A stretch of 17,360 nucleotides of DNA from an uncultured Acinetobacter sp. (GTDB lineage Bacteria > Pseudomonadota > Gammaproteobacteria > Pseudomonadales > Moraxellaceae): the NCBI RefSeq assembly GCF_943914805.1, contig NZ_CALUDM010000080.1, positions 1 through 17,360 on the forward strand, written 5' to 3'. The notes beneath the pieces are model-generated. The model saw only the letters and a program-made list of their open reading frames with translations. It searched no databases and had not been told where the DNA came from. This document shows, one piece after another, positions 1 through 7,993 of the stretch (the first letter of the stretch is position 1; each line of letters starts with the position of its first letter). Both the position numbers and the translations under genes were made by a program.

Positions 1-15
1 GTAAATTAAGATTTT

Positions 16-42
16 TTTATTTCATATGTTATGTGAAATAAA
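16..42. repeat. Inverted repeat, 9-bp arms, 9-nt spacer
   Basis: TTTATTTCA (16-24) and TGAAATAAA (34-42) are perfect inverted copies separated by 9 nt. No U-run follows on either strand, so this does not look like an intrinsic terminator. It may be an operator or belong to the promoter of a gene left of the window. No gene is visible in 1-82. Confidence 0.4.
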
Positions 43-82
43 TGAGAATCTCTTTGTTTTACAAACATTTCACGATTAAATT

Positions 83-119
83 AAAAAAGGTATCTACATT
101 TTTGTAGATACCTTTTTTT
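83..119. terminator. Bidirectional rho-independent terminator
   Basis: A 10-bp perfect stem, GGTATCTACA (89-98) with TGTAGATACC (103-112), has a TTTT loop. Six A precede it and seven T follow it, so it can terminate in both directions. It lies 5 nt beyond the plsB stop codon. It therefore ends plsB on the minus strand and could also end a plus-strand gene entering from the left. Confidence 0.9.
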
Positions 120-124
120 CATAC

Positions 125-2707
125 TTACTTCTTCTTACGTTTTAAACGTTTCTTCGCTTGTTGCGCTGCAACAGCATCTAGAGCTTCTTTTAATTCTTCA
201 TCGGTAAATGAAGTAATATGTTGAAGCATTTGCAAAGTCACATCATCTAAAACAAGGTTTGCATATTGAGCAACATTACGGAATTGCTCATCAAAAACAA
301 TTGCGCCTTCTTCATTTTTGCCAATATAACCTTGCTCAGTCAGTACCTTAATAAAGCTTTGGAATAAGGCTTTATCAAAGAATTCAGGTGAATTGAATTC
401 ATACAATACAGAAAGACGTTGCCCTAACAAGTGACTCAGCACTTCAACTTGATTGGTCGAAATATTTCCAGAACCACGTTGCGTGATCAATGCTAAAGTC
501 ATGTAATAACGCTCAAGACTTTGGCGAACTGGTGCAGCTAAAACAGCAAGCTGGTTATGATCTTCTGAATTCGGTGCTGGACTATAAATAAACTCTTCGT
601 CATCAACAGAAATCAAATTGGCTTGAGCTAATGCTTTCACATATTCACAAACCTGATCTTTAATTTCTTCATCTTTCCATTTTAAGAACAATTCAGCTTT
701 TAAGAATGGATAAAGAGTACGAATGACATTAACCAAATCTGCTAAATTAATTTTACCGTTATGCTCAACTAAAGCCGCAACCAATGAAGGTAAAACAAAA
801 GCATGCAAAATATTATTGCGGAAGTAAGTGAGTAAAACAGCTTGATTATCTTCGATGGCAATAATATCGCCCAATACGTGCTGAACTCGTTTAATCAGTT
901 TCAACTTCAAGCCATAAGCAATGATTTCTTTGCCTGAAAGTGGCGTCACCTGAGTACGACTGTCATAAGGAAGAGCAGTGAGCAACTTACGATAAGTATC
1001 GAGCTGTTTAATGCAGATTTCTTCATCAAGCGTGTGTTTCGGTGTTGCCAATAAAATCAGCGACAATAAAGAAACAGGATTGATCACAACTGCACGGTTA
1101 ATATTTTCCAAAATTGCATTGGCTGAACTATTCACAGCATTTGAAACTTCAGGAGGAATAGGATCATCATTATGTTCAATTTTGATTTTATCCGCGCCGT
1201 GTTCTTTGAGTAAATCATCCAAGAATACTGGTTCACCAAAGTTCACATGCACTTTACCGAAAATGCGCTCAATCTTTTTCAGCGTTTGAATAATTCCCCA
1301 AATCGATTCAGATTCTTTCGGTTTACCATTCATTTCGCCGACATAGGTTGCACCTTCCATCAAGCGTTCATAGCCCACATAGGTTGGGATGAAAACAATT
1401 GGCTTAGCTCGACCACGTAAGTGTCCATGTACAGTCATGGCTAACATGCCTGTTTTCGGCGGAAGCAAGCGGCCTGTGCGTGAACGACCACCTTCAATAA
1501 AGTATTCAAGTGGCGTATTACGAGATAAGATACTGAATAAATATTCTTTAAATACAGAAGTATAAAGTGCATTACCACGGAATGAACGGCGAATAAAGAA
1601 TGCACCGCCACCACGTAATAATTGACCTACAAAGGGCATATTCAGATTATCACCCGCAGCAATGTACGGAACCATCAAGCCACGTTTATAAATTACATAA
1701 GACAATAATAAGTAATCAATATGACTACGATGACATGGGGTGTAAATCACCTCATAGTCCTTCACTAACTCACGAACAGTACTAAAGTTATGAACTTCAA
1801 CACCATCATAAAGCTGAGTCCATAAACGAGTCAGTGCCATATCAGCAAAACGAACCGCAGACGCAGAGTAGTCCGAAGCGATTTCATTCACAAAACCAAT
1901 GGCTTTACGCTCAGATTCGATCATGCTGGTTTTAGAGCGGATACTTTCTTTGCGAATCGCATCCTGAACATCAGGCGCTTTAATCAAAGATTGCATGACA
2001 TTACGGCGATCTGATAAATCTGGCCCAAGAATGACTTCACGCTGACGATCTAAATAATCATTCAGACTATTGGTAATGTATGTTGCAGGTGAAATATTTG
2101 GATGGTGAATTTTGGCATACTGTACCAATTCACGTAGAGATTTGTTTTCATGGAATTCTAAAAAAGATTGACGACCATGTACGCCGATATTCATCAACTG
2201 TTTGACTTTACTTGGAGTTGCCCATGTGTCTGTAAACAAGAGTTTAAATAAAGAATCTTCTTTATCAGGTGAACGTCCCCAAAGTACAGTCACTGGGATC
2301 AGTTCAATATCCAAGTTTGGGTCTTGATCTAAGGCATCAATCAGTCTTAACAAGCGTGGAGGGAATGTATGTGTCGGCGAGTGTAATAAATTGCTTTCAT
2401 CTTGTTGCTGTAAAAATACAACCGCTGCTTTTTCTGTGTGATTGCCAATTAGCAATGGATCAAGAGCAGGTGTAATATTTAAACGGCGAGTTTCACTGTC
2501 GACAACCAAGGCATTACTGCGAGAATAGTTTTGTAACACATAGCAAGTAATCTTCTGAGCCTTTTCTGAAGATGAATTCTCTTGGTTTTCATTTTCAGAA
2601 ATTTGGTTTTCTGTAGGAACTTCTCCAAGAACATGTGGAGTTACTACAAGGTCAAGTAGCTTACTTGAAAGCCGACGATACATTTGACCAAAGCCACTCT
2701 TGGACAT
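125..2707 (-). CDS. plsB: Glycerol-3-phosphate 1-O-acyltransferase PlsB
   Basis: PlsB transfers an acyl chain from acyl-CoA or acyl-ACP to sn-1 of glycerol-3-phosphate. This is the first committed step of phospholipid synthesis and occurs at the inner membrane. The protein has 860 residues; E. coli PlsB has about 807. All four acyltransferase blocks are visible: HRSHID (H326, D331; the catalytic HX4D), GGAFFIRRSF (367-376), FIEGGRSRTG (403-412) and IPTYVGYE (440-447). The region near residues 31-50 is a low-complexity acidic/Ser linker, and the C-terminus is very Lys/Arg-rich. The ATG at 2707 has AGGAG 5 nt upstream. The gene appears monocistronic, is divergent from the thioesterase gene, and ends at a strong terminator. 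A hairpin lies in its 5' leader. Confidence 0.97.
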   Translation of the reverse strand: MSKSGFGQMYRRLSSKLLDLVVTPHVLGEVPTENQISENENQENSSSEKAQKITCYVLQNYSRSNALVVDSETRRLNITPALDPLLIGNHTEKAAVVFLQQQDESNLLHSPTHTFPPRLLRLIDALDQDPNLDIELIPVTVLWGRSPDKEDSLFKLLFTDTWATPSKVKQLMNIGVHGRQSFLEFHENKSLRELVQYAKIHHPNISPATYITNSLNDYLDRQREVILGPDLSDRRNVMQSLIKAPDVQDAIRKESIRSKTSMIESERKAIGFVNEIASDYSASAVRFADMALTRLWTQLYDGVEVHNFSTVRELVKDYEVIYTPCHRSHIDYLLLSYVIYKRGLMVPYIAAGDNLNMPFVGQLLRGGGAFFIRRSFRGNALYTSVFKEYLFSILSRNTPLEYFIEGGRSRTGRLLPPKTGMLAMTVHGHLRGRAKPIVFIPTYVGYERLMEGATYVGEMNGKPKESESIWGIIQTLKKIERIFGKVHVNFGEPVFLDDLLKEHGADKIKIEHNDDPIPPEVSNAVNSSANAILENINRAVVINPVSLLSLILLATPKHTLDEEICIKQLDTYRKLLTALPYDSRTQVTPLSGKEIIAYGLKLKLIKRVQHVLGDIIAIEDNQAVLLTYFRNNILHAFVLPSLVAALVEHNGKINLADLVNVIRTLYPFLKAELFLKWKDEEIKDQVCEYVKALAQANLISVDDEEFIYSPAPNSEDHNQLAVLAAPVRQSLERYYMTLALITQRGSGNISTNQVEVLSHLLGQRLSVLYEFNSPEFFDKALFQSFIKVLTEQGYIGKNEEGAIVFDEQFRNVAQYANLVLDDVTLQMLQHITSFTDEELKEALDAVAAQQAKKRLKRKKK

Positions 2708-3000
2708 ACATACTCCTAGCGAATGATGAATATCGCATTGTTAGTCAATGAAAGAAGCGATATTTTCTATAATTTAGGGATAAAACAATAGGTCATTTTC
2801 AGACAATTTGTAAGAAAATTGGTTGTTTTAATCATTTTAAAGCGTATTTTCCGCCAGTATAGCAAACTCAGTATGTGACAATATAGTCTACGAAACTTTA
2901 GTTCATCTTTTAGAATTTATGGCAAAATGGATTTGATCCTCTAAAATATGAATATTTAACTTCATTTCTAATAATGAAGATTGGAAGAAAAAGGTCTCTT
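2708..3000. other. Divergent plsB/tesB intergenic region
   Basis: This 293-bp AT-rich gap must hold the promoters of both plsB and tesB. I could not assign convincing -35/-10 pairs. The one clear structure is the inverted repeat at 2729-2764 on the plsB side. An ATG at 2974 lies in frame with tesB but is judged not to be the start. Confidence 0.6.
2729..2764 (-). repeat. Nested hairpin in the plsB 5' leader
   Basis: AATATCGC (2729-2736) and GCGATATT (2757-2764) are perfect inverted copies. A second inverted pair, CATTG (2736-2740) and CAATG (2746-2750), lies inside them and shares one base with the outer arm. On the minus strand this would fold 22 to 57 nt upstream of the plsB start, just before its ribosome-binding site. 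It could be an operator or an mRNA structure; the function is unknown. Confidence 0.4.
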
Positions 3001-3876
3001 ATGAATGCTTTAACGCAAGAACTTGTCGAGTTATTAACACTCGAAAAACTTGAAGAACATATTTTCCGTGGTCAAAGTAAAAACTTGGTGGGTAAGCGTG
3101 TTTTTGGTGGACAAGTATTAGGTCAAGCGCTTATGGCAGCCTCATATACAGCAGACCGTCCAGTGCATTCATTACATGCGTACTTCCTCTATGGCGGCGA
3201 TGTAAATGCACCGATTATTTATGAGGTTGATCGCTTACGTGATGGTAAAAGCTTTTTAAGCCGCCAAGTTCGTGCTATTCAGCATGGACGTACTATCTTT
3301 TCGGCAATGGTGTCTTTTGCGACACCTGAAGAAGGTCTGAACTATCAAATCAGCGAACCTGAATATCCTGCACCAGATGAGTTGAAGTCTGAACAGGAAT
3401 TGAAAGAAAATCTGATTAGCTTTATCCCAGAAAATATCCGTGCAGCATTCATGCGTCCACGTCAGGTTGATATCAAACCGATTAATATTGGTAATCCATT
3501 TCAACCACAGCCTGAAGCACCATCGAACGCTTTATATATGAAAGCTTATGGTGAGTTACCTAAACATTTGGCTGATAATATTGCATTGAATCAAGCGATT
3601 GTGGCGTTCTATTCAGATTATTCATTTATGGTTACTGCATTACGTCCACATGGTGTTAATTATCTGACGCCAAGTGTTCAAATTGCCAGTATCGATCATG
3701 CAATGTATTTCCATAAACCGGTGAAAGCTGATGAATGGATGCTGTATGACATGGATGCGACTGTCACTGCGAGTTCTCGTGGTTTAAGCCATGGACGGAT
3801 GTGGCAAAATGGCGAATTGGTGTGTAGTACGGTGCAAGAAGGCTTGATGCGTATGCGTGAGATTGAAACTCAATAA
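3001..3876 (+). CDS. tesB: Acyl-CoA thioesterase II (TesB family)
   Basis: TesB hydrolyses medium- and long-chain acyl-CoA to free fatty acid and CoA in the cytoplasm. The protein has 291 residues; E. coli TesB has 286. It has the double-hotdog layout. The N-terminal half carries FRGQS, VFGGQVLGQAL and a HAYFLYGGD segment. The C-terminal half carries the Asp-Ser/Thr-Gln triad, read here as D206 (SDYSFM), S230 (ASIDHAM; Thr in E. coli) and Q279 (STVQEG). I start at 3001 because the N-terminus then aligns with E. coli TesB and AAGG sits 6 nt upstream; an ATG at 2974 would add 9 residues that do not fit the family. The gene stands alone and is followed by a terminator. Confidence 0.93.
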   Translation: MNALTQELVELLTLEKLEEHIFRGQSKNLVGKRVFGGQVLGQALMAASYTADRPVHSLHAYFLYGGDVNAPIIYEVDRLRDGKSFLSRQVRAIQHGRTIFSAMVSFATPEEGLNYQISEPEYPAPDELKSEQELKENLISFIPENIRAAFMRPRQVDIKPINIGNPFQPQPEAPSNALYMKAYGELPKHLADNIALNQAIVAFYSDYSFMVTALRPHGVNYLTPSVQIASIDHAMYFHKPVKADEWMLYDMDATVTASSRGLSHGRMWQNGELVCSTVQEGLMRMREIETQ

Positions 3877-3897
3877 GCTTGAATGAAATAACTATCG

Positions 3898-3930
3898 AAA
3901 GCCATCTCAACAGATGGCTTTTTTATTTTT
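3898..3930 (+). terminator. Rho-independent terminator after tesB
   Basis: The stem AAAGCCATCT (3898-3907) pairs with AGATGGCTTT (3912-3921) around a CAAC loop and is followed by a T-rich tract. It begins 22 nt after the tesB stop codon. Confidence 0.9.
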
Positions 3931-4017
3931 GAGCTAAGCTGATCACAAAATAATGCTCGATTTCACATTATTTCAATGGCATATTGCAAAGCACGGAAGA
4001 CAAAATAGTCAGCAAAG

Positions 4018-5256
4018 ATGAGCTTAAATACGCAAATTTTAATTGCCGCCATTTTAGGTATCGCATTTGGATTTTTACTTAATCAATTTCCCAATACTCA
4101 ATTTTTTGAAGCCAGTATCTATGGTTTAGGTATTACTAGTAGTATTTTTATTGGTTTATTAAAAATGCTTCTTGTGCCTTTGATTTTTAGTTCGATTGTG
4201 GTGGGGGTTTCTAATCTGCAAGCCAGTGGGCAACTGAGTCGAACTTGGAAAATTACCTTGGCATGTTGTGTGACCACAACGACATTGGCGTTGATTCTAG
4301 GTATTAGCTGTGCGCATTTATTTGAGGTCGGGAAAGGGGTAGATATTGCACTTTTTCAAGATGCAATGAATCAACATCAAACCCCAGATACGCTTACGGC
4401 CTCATCTTTCTTTACCAATTTTATTCAAAATACCTTAATCAATCCGTTCAAAGCTTTTGCTGAAGGAAATGTTCTCGCCGTTGTCGTTTTTGCATTATTG
4501 CTTGGTGTGGCATTGGTCAAAGGTGGTGAACGTTTTAAAAGTATTCGTCAACTCAGCACTCAATTTTTTGAAGTGATGATGATGATGGTTGGCTGGGTAA
4601 TGAAGCTCGCACCCCTCGGTATTTTTGCATTATTGGCTAAACTCATTTCTACTGAAGATATTTCAATTCTCAGTCGTTTGGCTGAATTTGCTGCTGTAGT
4701 GACAGGAACCACCATTTTCCATGGTGCAGTTGTTCTACCTTTATTGTTGTGGATTTTTGGGCGGATGAGTCCGATCACGTTCTTTAAAGGAACGAGAACC
4801 GCATTAATTACGGCTTTTGCCACCAGTTCTAGTTCTGCAACCATGCCGCTTTCGATGAAGTGCGCACAAGAGAATTTAGGTGTACGTCCTCAAACGGCTG
4901 GTTTTGTTATCCCATTGGGAACGCAGTTGAATATGGATGGGACGGCGCTATACGAAGCCGCTGCAGCGCTTTTTATTGCAAATTTAATGGGGCTTGATTT
5001 GAGTTTAGGGCAACAAGTCATTGTCTGTTTGACTGCGATGATTGCCTCTTTGGGTGCACCAGGGATTCCAAGCGCAGGAATGGTGACGATGATTATGGTG
5101 TTGCAATCTGTGGGTTTACCTGCGGAAGCCATTGCGATTCTATTACCAATAGATCGTTTATTGGATACAGTGCGAACTGTGGTTAATGTACAGGGTGATA
5201 TGATGATTAGTGTTGTTGTAGATCGCTATACCAAAGATATAGGTTCGCCGAGTTAG
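4018..5256 (+). CDS. Dicarboxylate/amino acid:cation symporter (DAACS family)
   Basis: This inner-membrane secondary transporter resembles GltP, DctA and Glt(Ph), which take up acidic amino acids or C4-dicarboxylates with H+ or Na+. The 412-residue protein is strongly hydrophobic with multiple membrane segments. Family signatures are in order: the Ser-rich HP1 tip SSSS (270-273), NMDGT (305-309), the HP2 tip GAPGIPSAG (346-354), and the last-helix motif with D383, R386, N390 and D394. R386 corresponds to the Arg that selects acidic substrates in Glt(Ph), so glutamate, aspartate or a dicarboxylate is more likely than a neutral amino acid; the exact substrate is not clear. An in-frame stop at 4006 limits the start to the ATG at 4018. 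The ribosome-binding site is weak: GGAAG lies about 19 nt upstream. A terminator follows. Confidence 0.93.
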   Translation: MSLNTQILIAAILGIAFGFLLNQFPNTQFFEASIYGLGITSSIFIGLLKMLLVPLIFSSIVVGVSNLQASGQLSRTWKITLACCVTTTTLALILGISCAHLFEVGKGVDIALFQDAMNQHQTPDTLTASSFFTNFIQNTLINPFKAFAEGNVLAVVVFALLLGVALVKGGERFKSIRQLSTQFFEVMMMMVGWVMKLAPLGIFALLAKLISTEDISILSRLAEFAAVVTGTTIFHGAVVLPLLLWIFGRMSPITFFKGTRTALITAFATSSSSATMPLSMKCAQENLGVRPQTAGFVIPLGTQLNMDGTALYEAAAALFIANLMGLDLSLGQQVIVCLTAMIASLGAPGIPSAGMVTMIMVLQSVGLPAEAIAILLPIDRLLDTVRTVVNVQGDMMISVVVDRYTKDIGSPS

Positions 5257-5305
5257 CTTTTACTTATTCGCTAAAATATGACGAAGTAATAAAAAAGGTC
5301 AATGT

Positions 5306-5341
5306 AAAAAAGCAGGATTATTGATCCTGCTTTTCTTTTTT
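5306..5341. terminator. Bidirectional terminator between convergent genes
   Basis: The 11-bp stem AAAAGCAGGAT (5308-5318) pairs with ATCCTGCTTTT (5324-5334) around a 5-nt loop. A C then T run follows on the plus strand, and A residues flank the left arm. It serves the symporter gene and probably also the convergent hydrolase gene. Confidence 0.85.
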
Positions 5342-5351
5342 TATATAAGAT

Positions 5352-6296
5352 TTAAGCAACTTTAGGTAACGCACGTTTTGCAGCAGGTGAGCTATCTAAG
5401 TAGGCAATTGCATCTTCAGTTTTAGCTTCATGCACAGGATCATACCACGGCATTAAATAGCCAAGTTGTTGTGAAACCAACCATAGTGGGTGAGGCATAA
5501 CACGATTATCTTTTTGAGCGATATTGGCCCATTCACGCCATATCCATGGTTTATAAAATGCAGGTTTTTTATCTGTAAAGCGTGGGTCTTGTCCCATGAT
5601 ATGCGCAGCACCATCGACCCATAAACCAAGCACAGCAATGATCACAATCACGCTTTGATAATAACGAGAGATATAACCACCACCAAGATGGCGATAAAGA
5701 TCAAATGCAACAGTACGATGTTCAATTTCTTCTGCGCCATGCCATTTGATGAGATCTAGCATGTTAGGATCTGCACCAAGTTCAGCCCATTTCTTGTTAT
5801 AAAGTGCATATTTACCCAGTACACATGTCATGTGTTCAACTGTTGCAACAATACCTAGGCGGAATAGATCCCATTGGTGATCCAATACTTTTGGAACTTT
5901 CAAACCGAGTGGTTGATCGGCAAGTAGCTTTCCAAATAGGAAATCCATGACGTCTAGATTACGTTGAATATCGATATTTCGTACCGTTAAATATTCTTTG
6001 TTTGCCGAAACGTGAGCTTGCGCATGCATCGCTTCTTGGCGAATAAAAGCACGTACATCCTGCGCTAATTTTTCATCGGTAATTTTAGGTAAAACTCGGT
6101 TGTATAGTCTGCAAAACCAAAACTCACCAGCAGGTAGGATATTGTTAATTTCGTTAATAAAATAGCTGACGAAAGGTTGGTTTGGAATCCAATCAATCGG
6201 GGTCTCTTGCCATTCAAATTTTACTTTACGTGGTTTGATTTGATACTGAATAGATGATCCAATTTTACTGTTTTTTAATCGAGATAATAATTTCAT
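5352..6296 (-). CDS. Predicted metal-dependent hydrolase (PF10118-type, ferritin-like)
   Basis: The protein resembles the family annotated as predicted metal-dependent hydrolases, whose substrate is unknown. With the start at 6296 it has 314 residues. Candidate metal ligands follow a four-helix di-metal pattern: E58 (GEFW), E88-x2-H91-x3-H95 (QEAMHAQAH), E154-H155, and H186 with E189/E190/E192/H193 (WHGAEEIEH). A hydrophobic stretch at about 213-228 could contact a membrane. The ATG at 6296 has AGGA 7 nt upstream. A GTG at 6329 would add 11 residues but has no visible ribosome-binding site. The gene is separated from engB upstream by a terminator, so it is probably transcribed alone. The reaction cannot be inferred from the neighbours. 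Confidence 0.75.
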   Translation of the reverse strand: MKLLSRLKNSKIGSSIQYQIKPRKVKFEWQETPIDWIPNQPFVSYFINEINNILPAGEFWFCRLYNRVLPKITDEKLAQDVRAFIRQEAMHAQAHVSANKEYLTVRNIDIQRNLDVMDFLFGKLLADQPLGLKVPKVLDHQWDLFRLGIVATVEHMTCVLGKYALYNKKWAELGADPNMLDLIKWHGAEEIEHRTVAFDLYRHLGGGYISRYYQSVIVIIAVLGLWVDGAAHIMGQDPRFTDKKPAFYKPWIWREWANIAQKDNRVMPHPLWLVSQQLGYLMPWYDPVHEAKTEDAIAYLDSSPAAKRALPKVA

Positions 6297-6343
6297 CACA
6301 CTGTCCTGATTTTTATTTGTAAATATCACAATTTGTATTCAGT

Positions 6344-6385
6344 ATAAAAAAATGTCCTGAATTGTTATTAGCAATTTAGGACATT
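6344..6385 (-). terminator. Rho-independent terminator after engB
   Basis: A 14-bp stem, arms 6351-6364 and 6372-6385, has one G-U pair and a 7-nt loop. On the minus strand it is followed by seven T (A at 6346-6352). It lies between the engB stop codon and the hydrolase start and separates the two transcripts. Confidence 0.85.
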
Positions 6386-6426
6386 CCAATATCAATTGGT
6401 GATGAATTTGGTCGGACAATTTCTAT

Positions 6427-7311
6427 TTAGGGTGTTTTGTCTGAATCGATCTCTTGATTCGGTGTTTGTTCTAAATTATGGGCATCGTCAGCATCATGAA
6501 ACTCAACATCAGTATTACCATCAATATCGTCAGCATCATCAAAATCAGCTTCAGAAGCTTCTGGAATAGAATCCATATCAAAGTCTAAAGTTTTATCTAA
6601 TGTGTAATTTAAACGCCCAGCCATGATCGATGCTAATTCTTCAAGCCCTTGTTTATTCATCGATGAGAATAATTGGATTGAGAAATTAAGCTTCATTTTA
6701 TGTAGCTGTTGTTGTACATCGAGTAGAACTTTGCTTGCAGGACCACGATTAAGTTTGTCTGATTTGGTTAATAAAACATGGACAAAGAGATGGCGTGAAT
6801 AAGCCCATTCCAACATCATGACATCAAAATGTTGTAAAGGATGGCGAATATCCATCAATAAAACTAAGCCTTGTAAGCTTTTACGGTGAATCAGGTAATT
6901 CTCAAGTTCTTTTTGCCATACAATTTTCATTGCTTCAGGTACAGCTGCATAACCATAACCAGGTAAATCCACTAGACGTTGATCTGGGTTACCTAAGCTA
7001 AAAAAGTTGATCATTTGTGTACGACCAGGTCTTTTTGAGGCACGAGCCAGTTGCTTTTGATTGGTTAATGCATTGATTGCACTCGATTTCCCTGCATTTG
7101 AGCGACCTGCAAAAGCAACTTCATAACCTGTGTCTTCAACACATAAATTGAGCTTAGGCGCACTCATTAAGAATTCAGCTTTGCGTAACCAATTTAAAGA
7201 CGAGGTTGAGTACTCTGAAATCGCAGGATCAGCTTTTTTCTCATAACTAATTTTTTGTTTAGGGGCGTTTGAGGTCTTACTGTTTTTAGACTTTCCACTG
7301 CTGCGATGCAT
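6427..7311 (-). CDS. engB: Ribosome-biogenesis GTP-binding protein EngB/YihA
   Basis: EngB is a TRAFAC-class GTPase needed for late assembly of the 50S subunit. G motifs are all present: G1 GRSNAGKS (69-76), G2 Thr in GRTQ (T98), G3 DLPGYG (115-120), G4 TKSD (182-185) and G5 SSM (216-218). The protein has 294 residues against about 210 in E. coli. The extra length is a basic N-terminal extension of about 35 residues and an acidic tail from about residue 240, which contains the repeated motifs FDDADD and FHDADD 14 residues apart. The ATG at 7311 has only a weak ribosome-binding site (GAAG). An internal Met at 49 aligns near the MSAP segment inside E. coli YihA, so it is less likely to be the start. 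Confidence 0.95.
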   Translation of the reverse strand: MHRSSGKSKNSKTSNAPKQKISYEKKADPAISEYSTSSLNWLRKAEFLMSAPKLNLCVEDTGYEVAFAGRSNAGKSSAINALTNQKQLARASKRPGRTQMINFFSLGNPDQRLVDLPGYGYAAVPEAMKIVWQKELENYLIHRKSLQGLVLLMDIRHPLQHFDVMMLEWAYSRHLFVHVLLTKSDKLNRGPASKVLLDVQQQLHKMKLNFSIQLFSSMNKQGLEELASIMAGRLNYTLDKTLDFDMDSIPEASEADFDDADDIDGNTDVEFHDADDAHNLEQTPNQEIDSDKTP

Positions 7312-7449
7312 ACTTCAACTTCAATAAACGGATGAACAAAGGGCATTATAAAGGAAGTCGATCTTTCAAGCGAATTTTGACAGCTTTTATTGCGTAACCA
7401 AACCGAGAGATAGGCAGTAGATCACGTTATTCTCTTGATAAATATTGGC

Positions 7450-7893
7450 TTATACGTTGAGATTTGGAATGGGTGAATGAATCATTTTTTGATAATGCGG
7501 TGGCGTATTCAAAACATCAGCAACCGTATATTGGTCTAGACTTTGATAAAACTCTACAACGGCATGATCTAAAATGCCTTTTAAACCACACTGAGGGCGT
7601 AACACGCAGGGTGGAGTATTACATTCTACTATTTCAGTATCACCTTGAAGAATGCGAACAATTTGACCCAATTTAAAATTTAAAATGTCCTGATTCAGGC
7701 GAATACCACCGCCTTTACCGCGAGCAGTAATCAACCAACCTTGTTTGCCCATGAAATGCACAATTTTAACAAGATGATTTTGTGAAACTTCTAAATCTTC
7801 AGCAATCTCCGCAATGGTATAAGGTAGATCACGTGGTCTAGAGATATACATGAGGATGCGTAGTGCATAGTCGGTAAATTTGTTCAGTTGCAT
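7450..7893 (-). CDS. nsrR: Rrf2-family NO-sensing repressor NsrR
   Basis: NsrR is a transcription repressor whose [Fe-S] cluster is nitrosylated by NO, releasing it from DNA. The protein has 147 residues. It has an N-terminal winged helix (YTIAEIAEDLEVSQNHLVKI, about 25-44) and a wing ending in RGKGGGIRL. The cluster cysteines C91-x4-C96-x5-C102 match the spacing and numbering of E. coli NsrR. D8, used as a ligand in Streptomyces NsrR, is also present. Its place directly beside hmp, near ytfE and close to an NsrR-type operator supports NsrR rather than IscR. The gene lies 100 bp downstream of hmp on the same strand, with a weak terminator-like hairpin between, so it may be reached by read-through or have its own promoter. 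Confidence 0.93.
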   Translation of the reverse strand: MQLNKFTDYALRILMYISRPRDLPYTIAEIAEDLEVSQNHLVKIVHFMGKQGWLITARGKGGGIRLNQDILNFKLGQIVRILQGDTEIVECNTPPCVLRPQCGLKGILDHAVVEFYQSLDQYTVADVLNTPPHYQKMIHSPIPNLNV

Positions 7894-7934
7894 GTAAGGT
7901 ACTCATCTATTTTTAAAGATGTGTCTGATCCTAA

Positions 7935-7966
7935 AATGAATAAGGCCAGTCTATCATAGACTAGCC
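7935..7966 (-). terminator. Terminator-like hairpin between hmp and nsrR
   Basis: The arms GGC-C-AGTCTA (7944-7953) and TAGACT-A-GCC (7957-7966) pair with one mismatch and a 3-nt loop. On the minus strand a T-rich but interrupted tract follows. It probably ends or attenuates the hmp transcript before nsrR. Confidence 0.55.
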
Positions 7967-7993
7967 CTATAAAGAACGGATGTGGATTTTGGT

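Noticed and set aside
43..58. Fur-box-like sequence around TGAGAAT
   Set aside because: One half resembles a Fur half-site, but the other half matches poorly and no iron-related gene is in view.
2974..3000. Upstream ATG as the tesB start
   Set aside because: The added nine residues do not fit TesB and the ribosome-binding site favours 3001.
7909..7926. CATCT...AGATG repeat and an AAGATG half-site before nsrR as an NsrR autoregulatory site
   Set aside because: The half-sites face the opposite way to the NsrR consensus, and the single AAGATG half has no matching partner at the right spacing.
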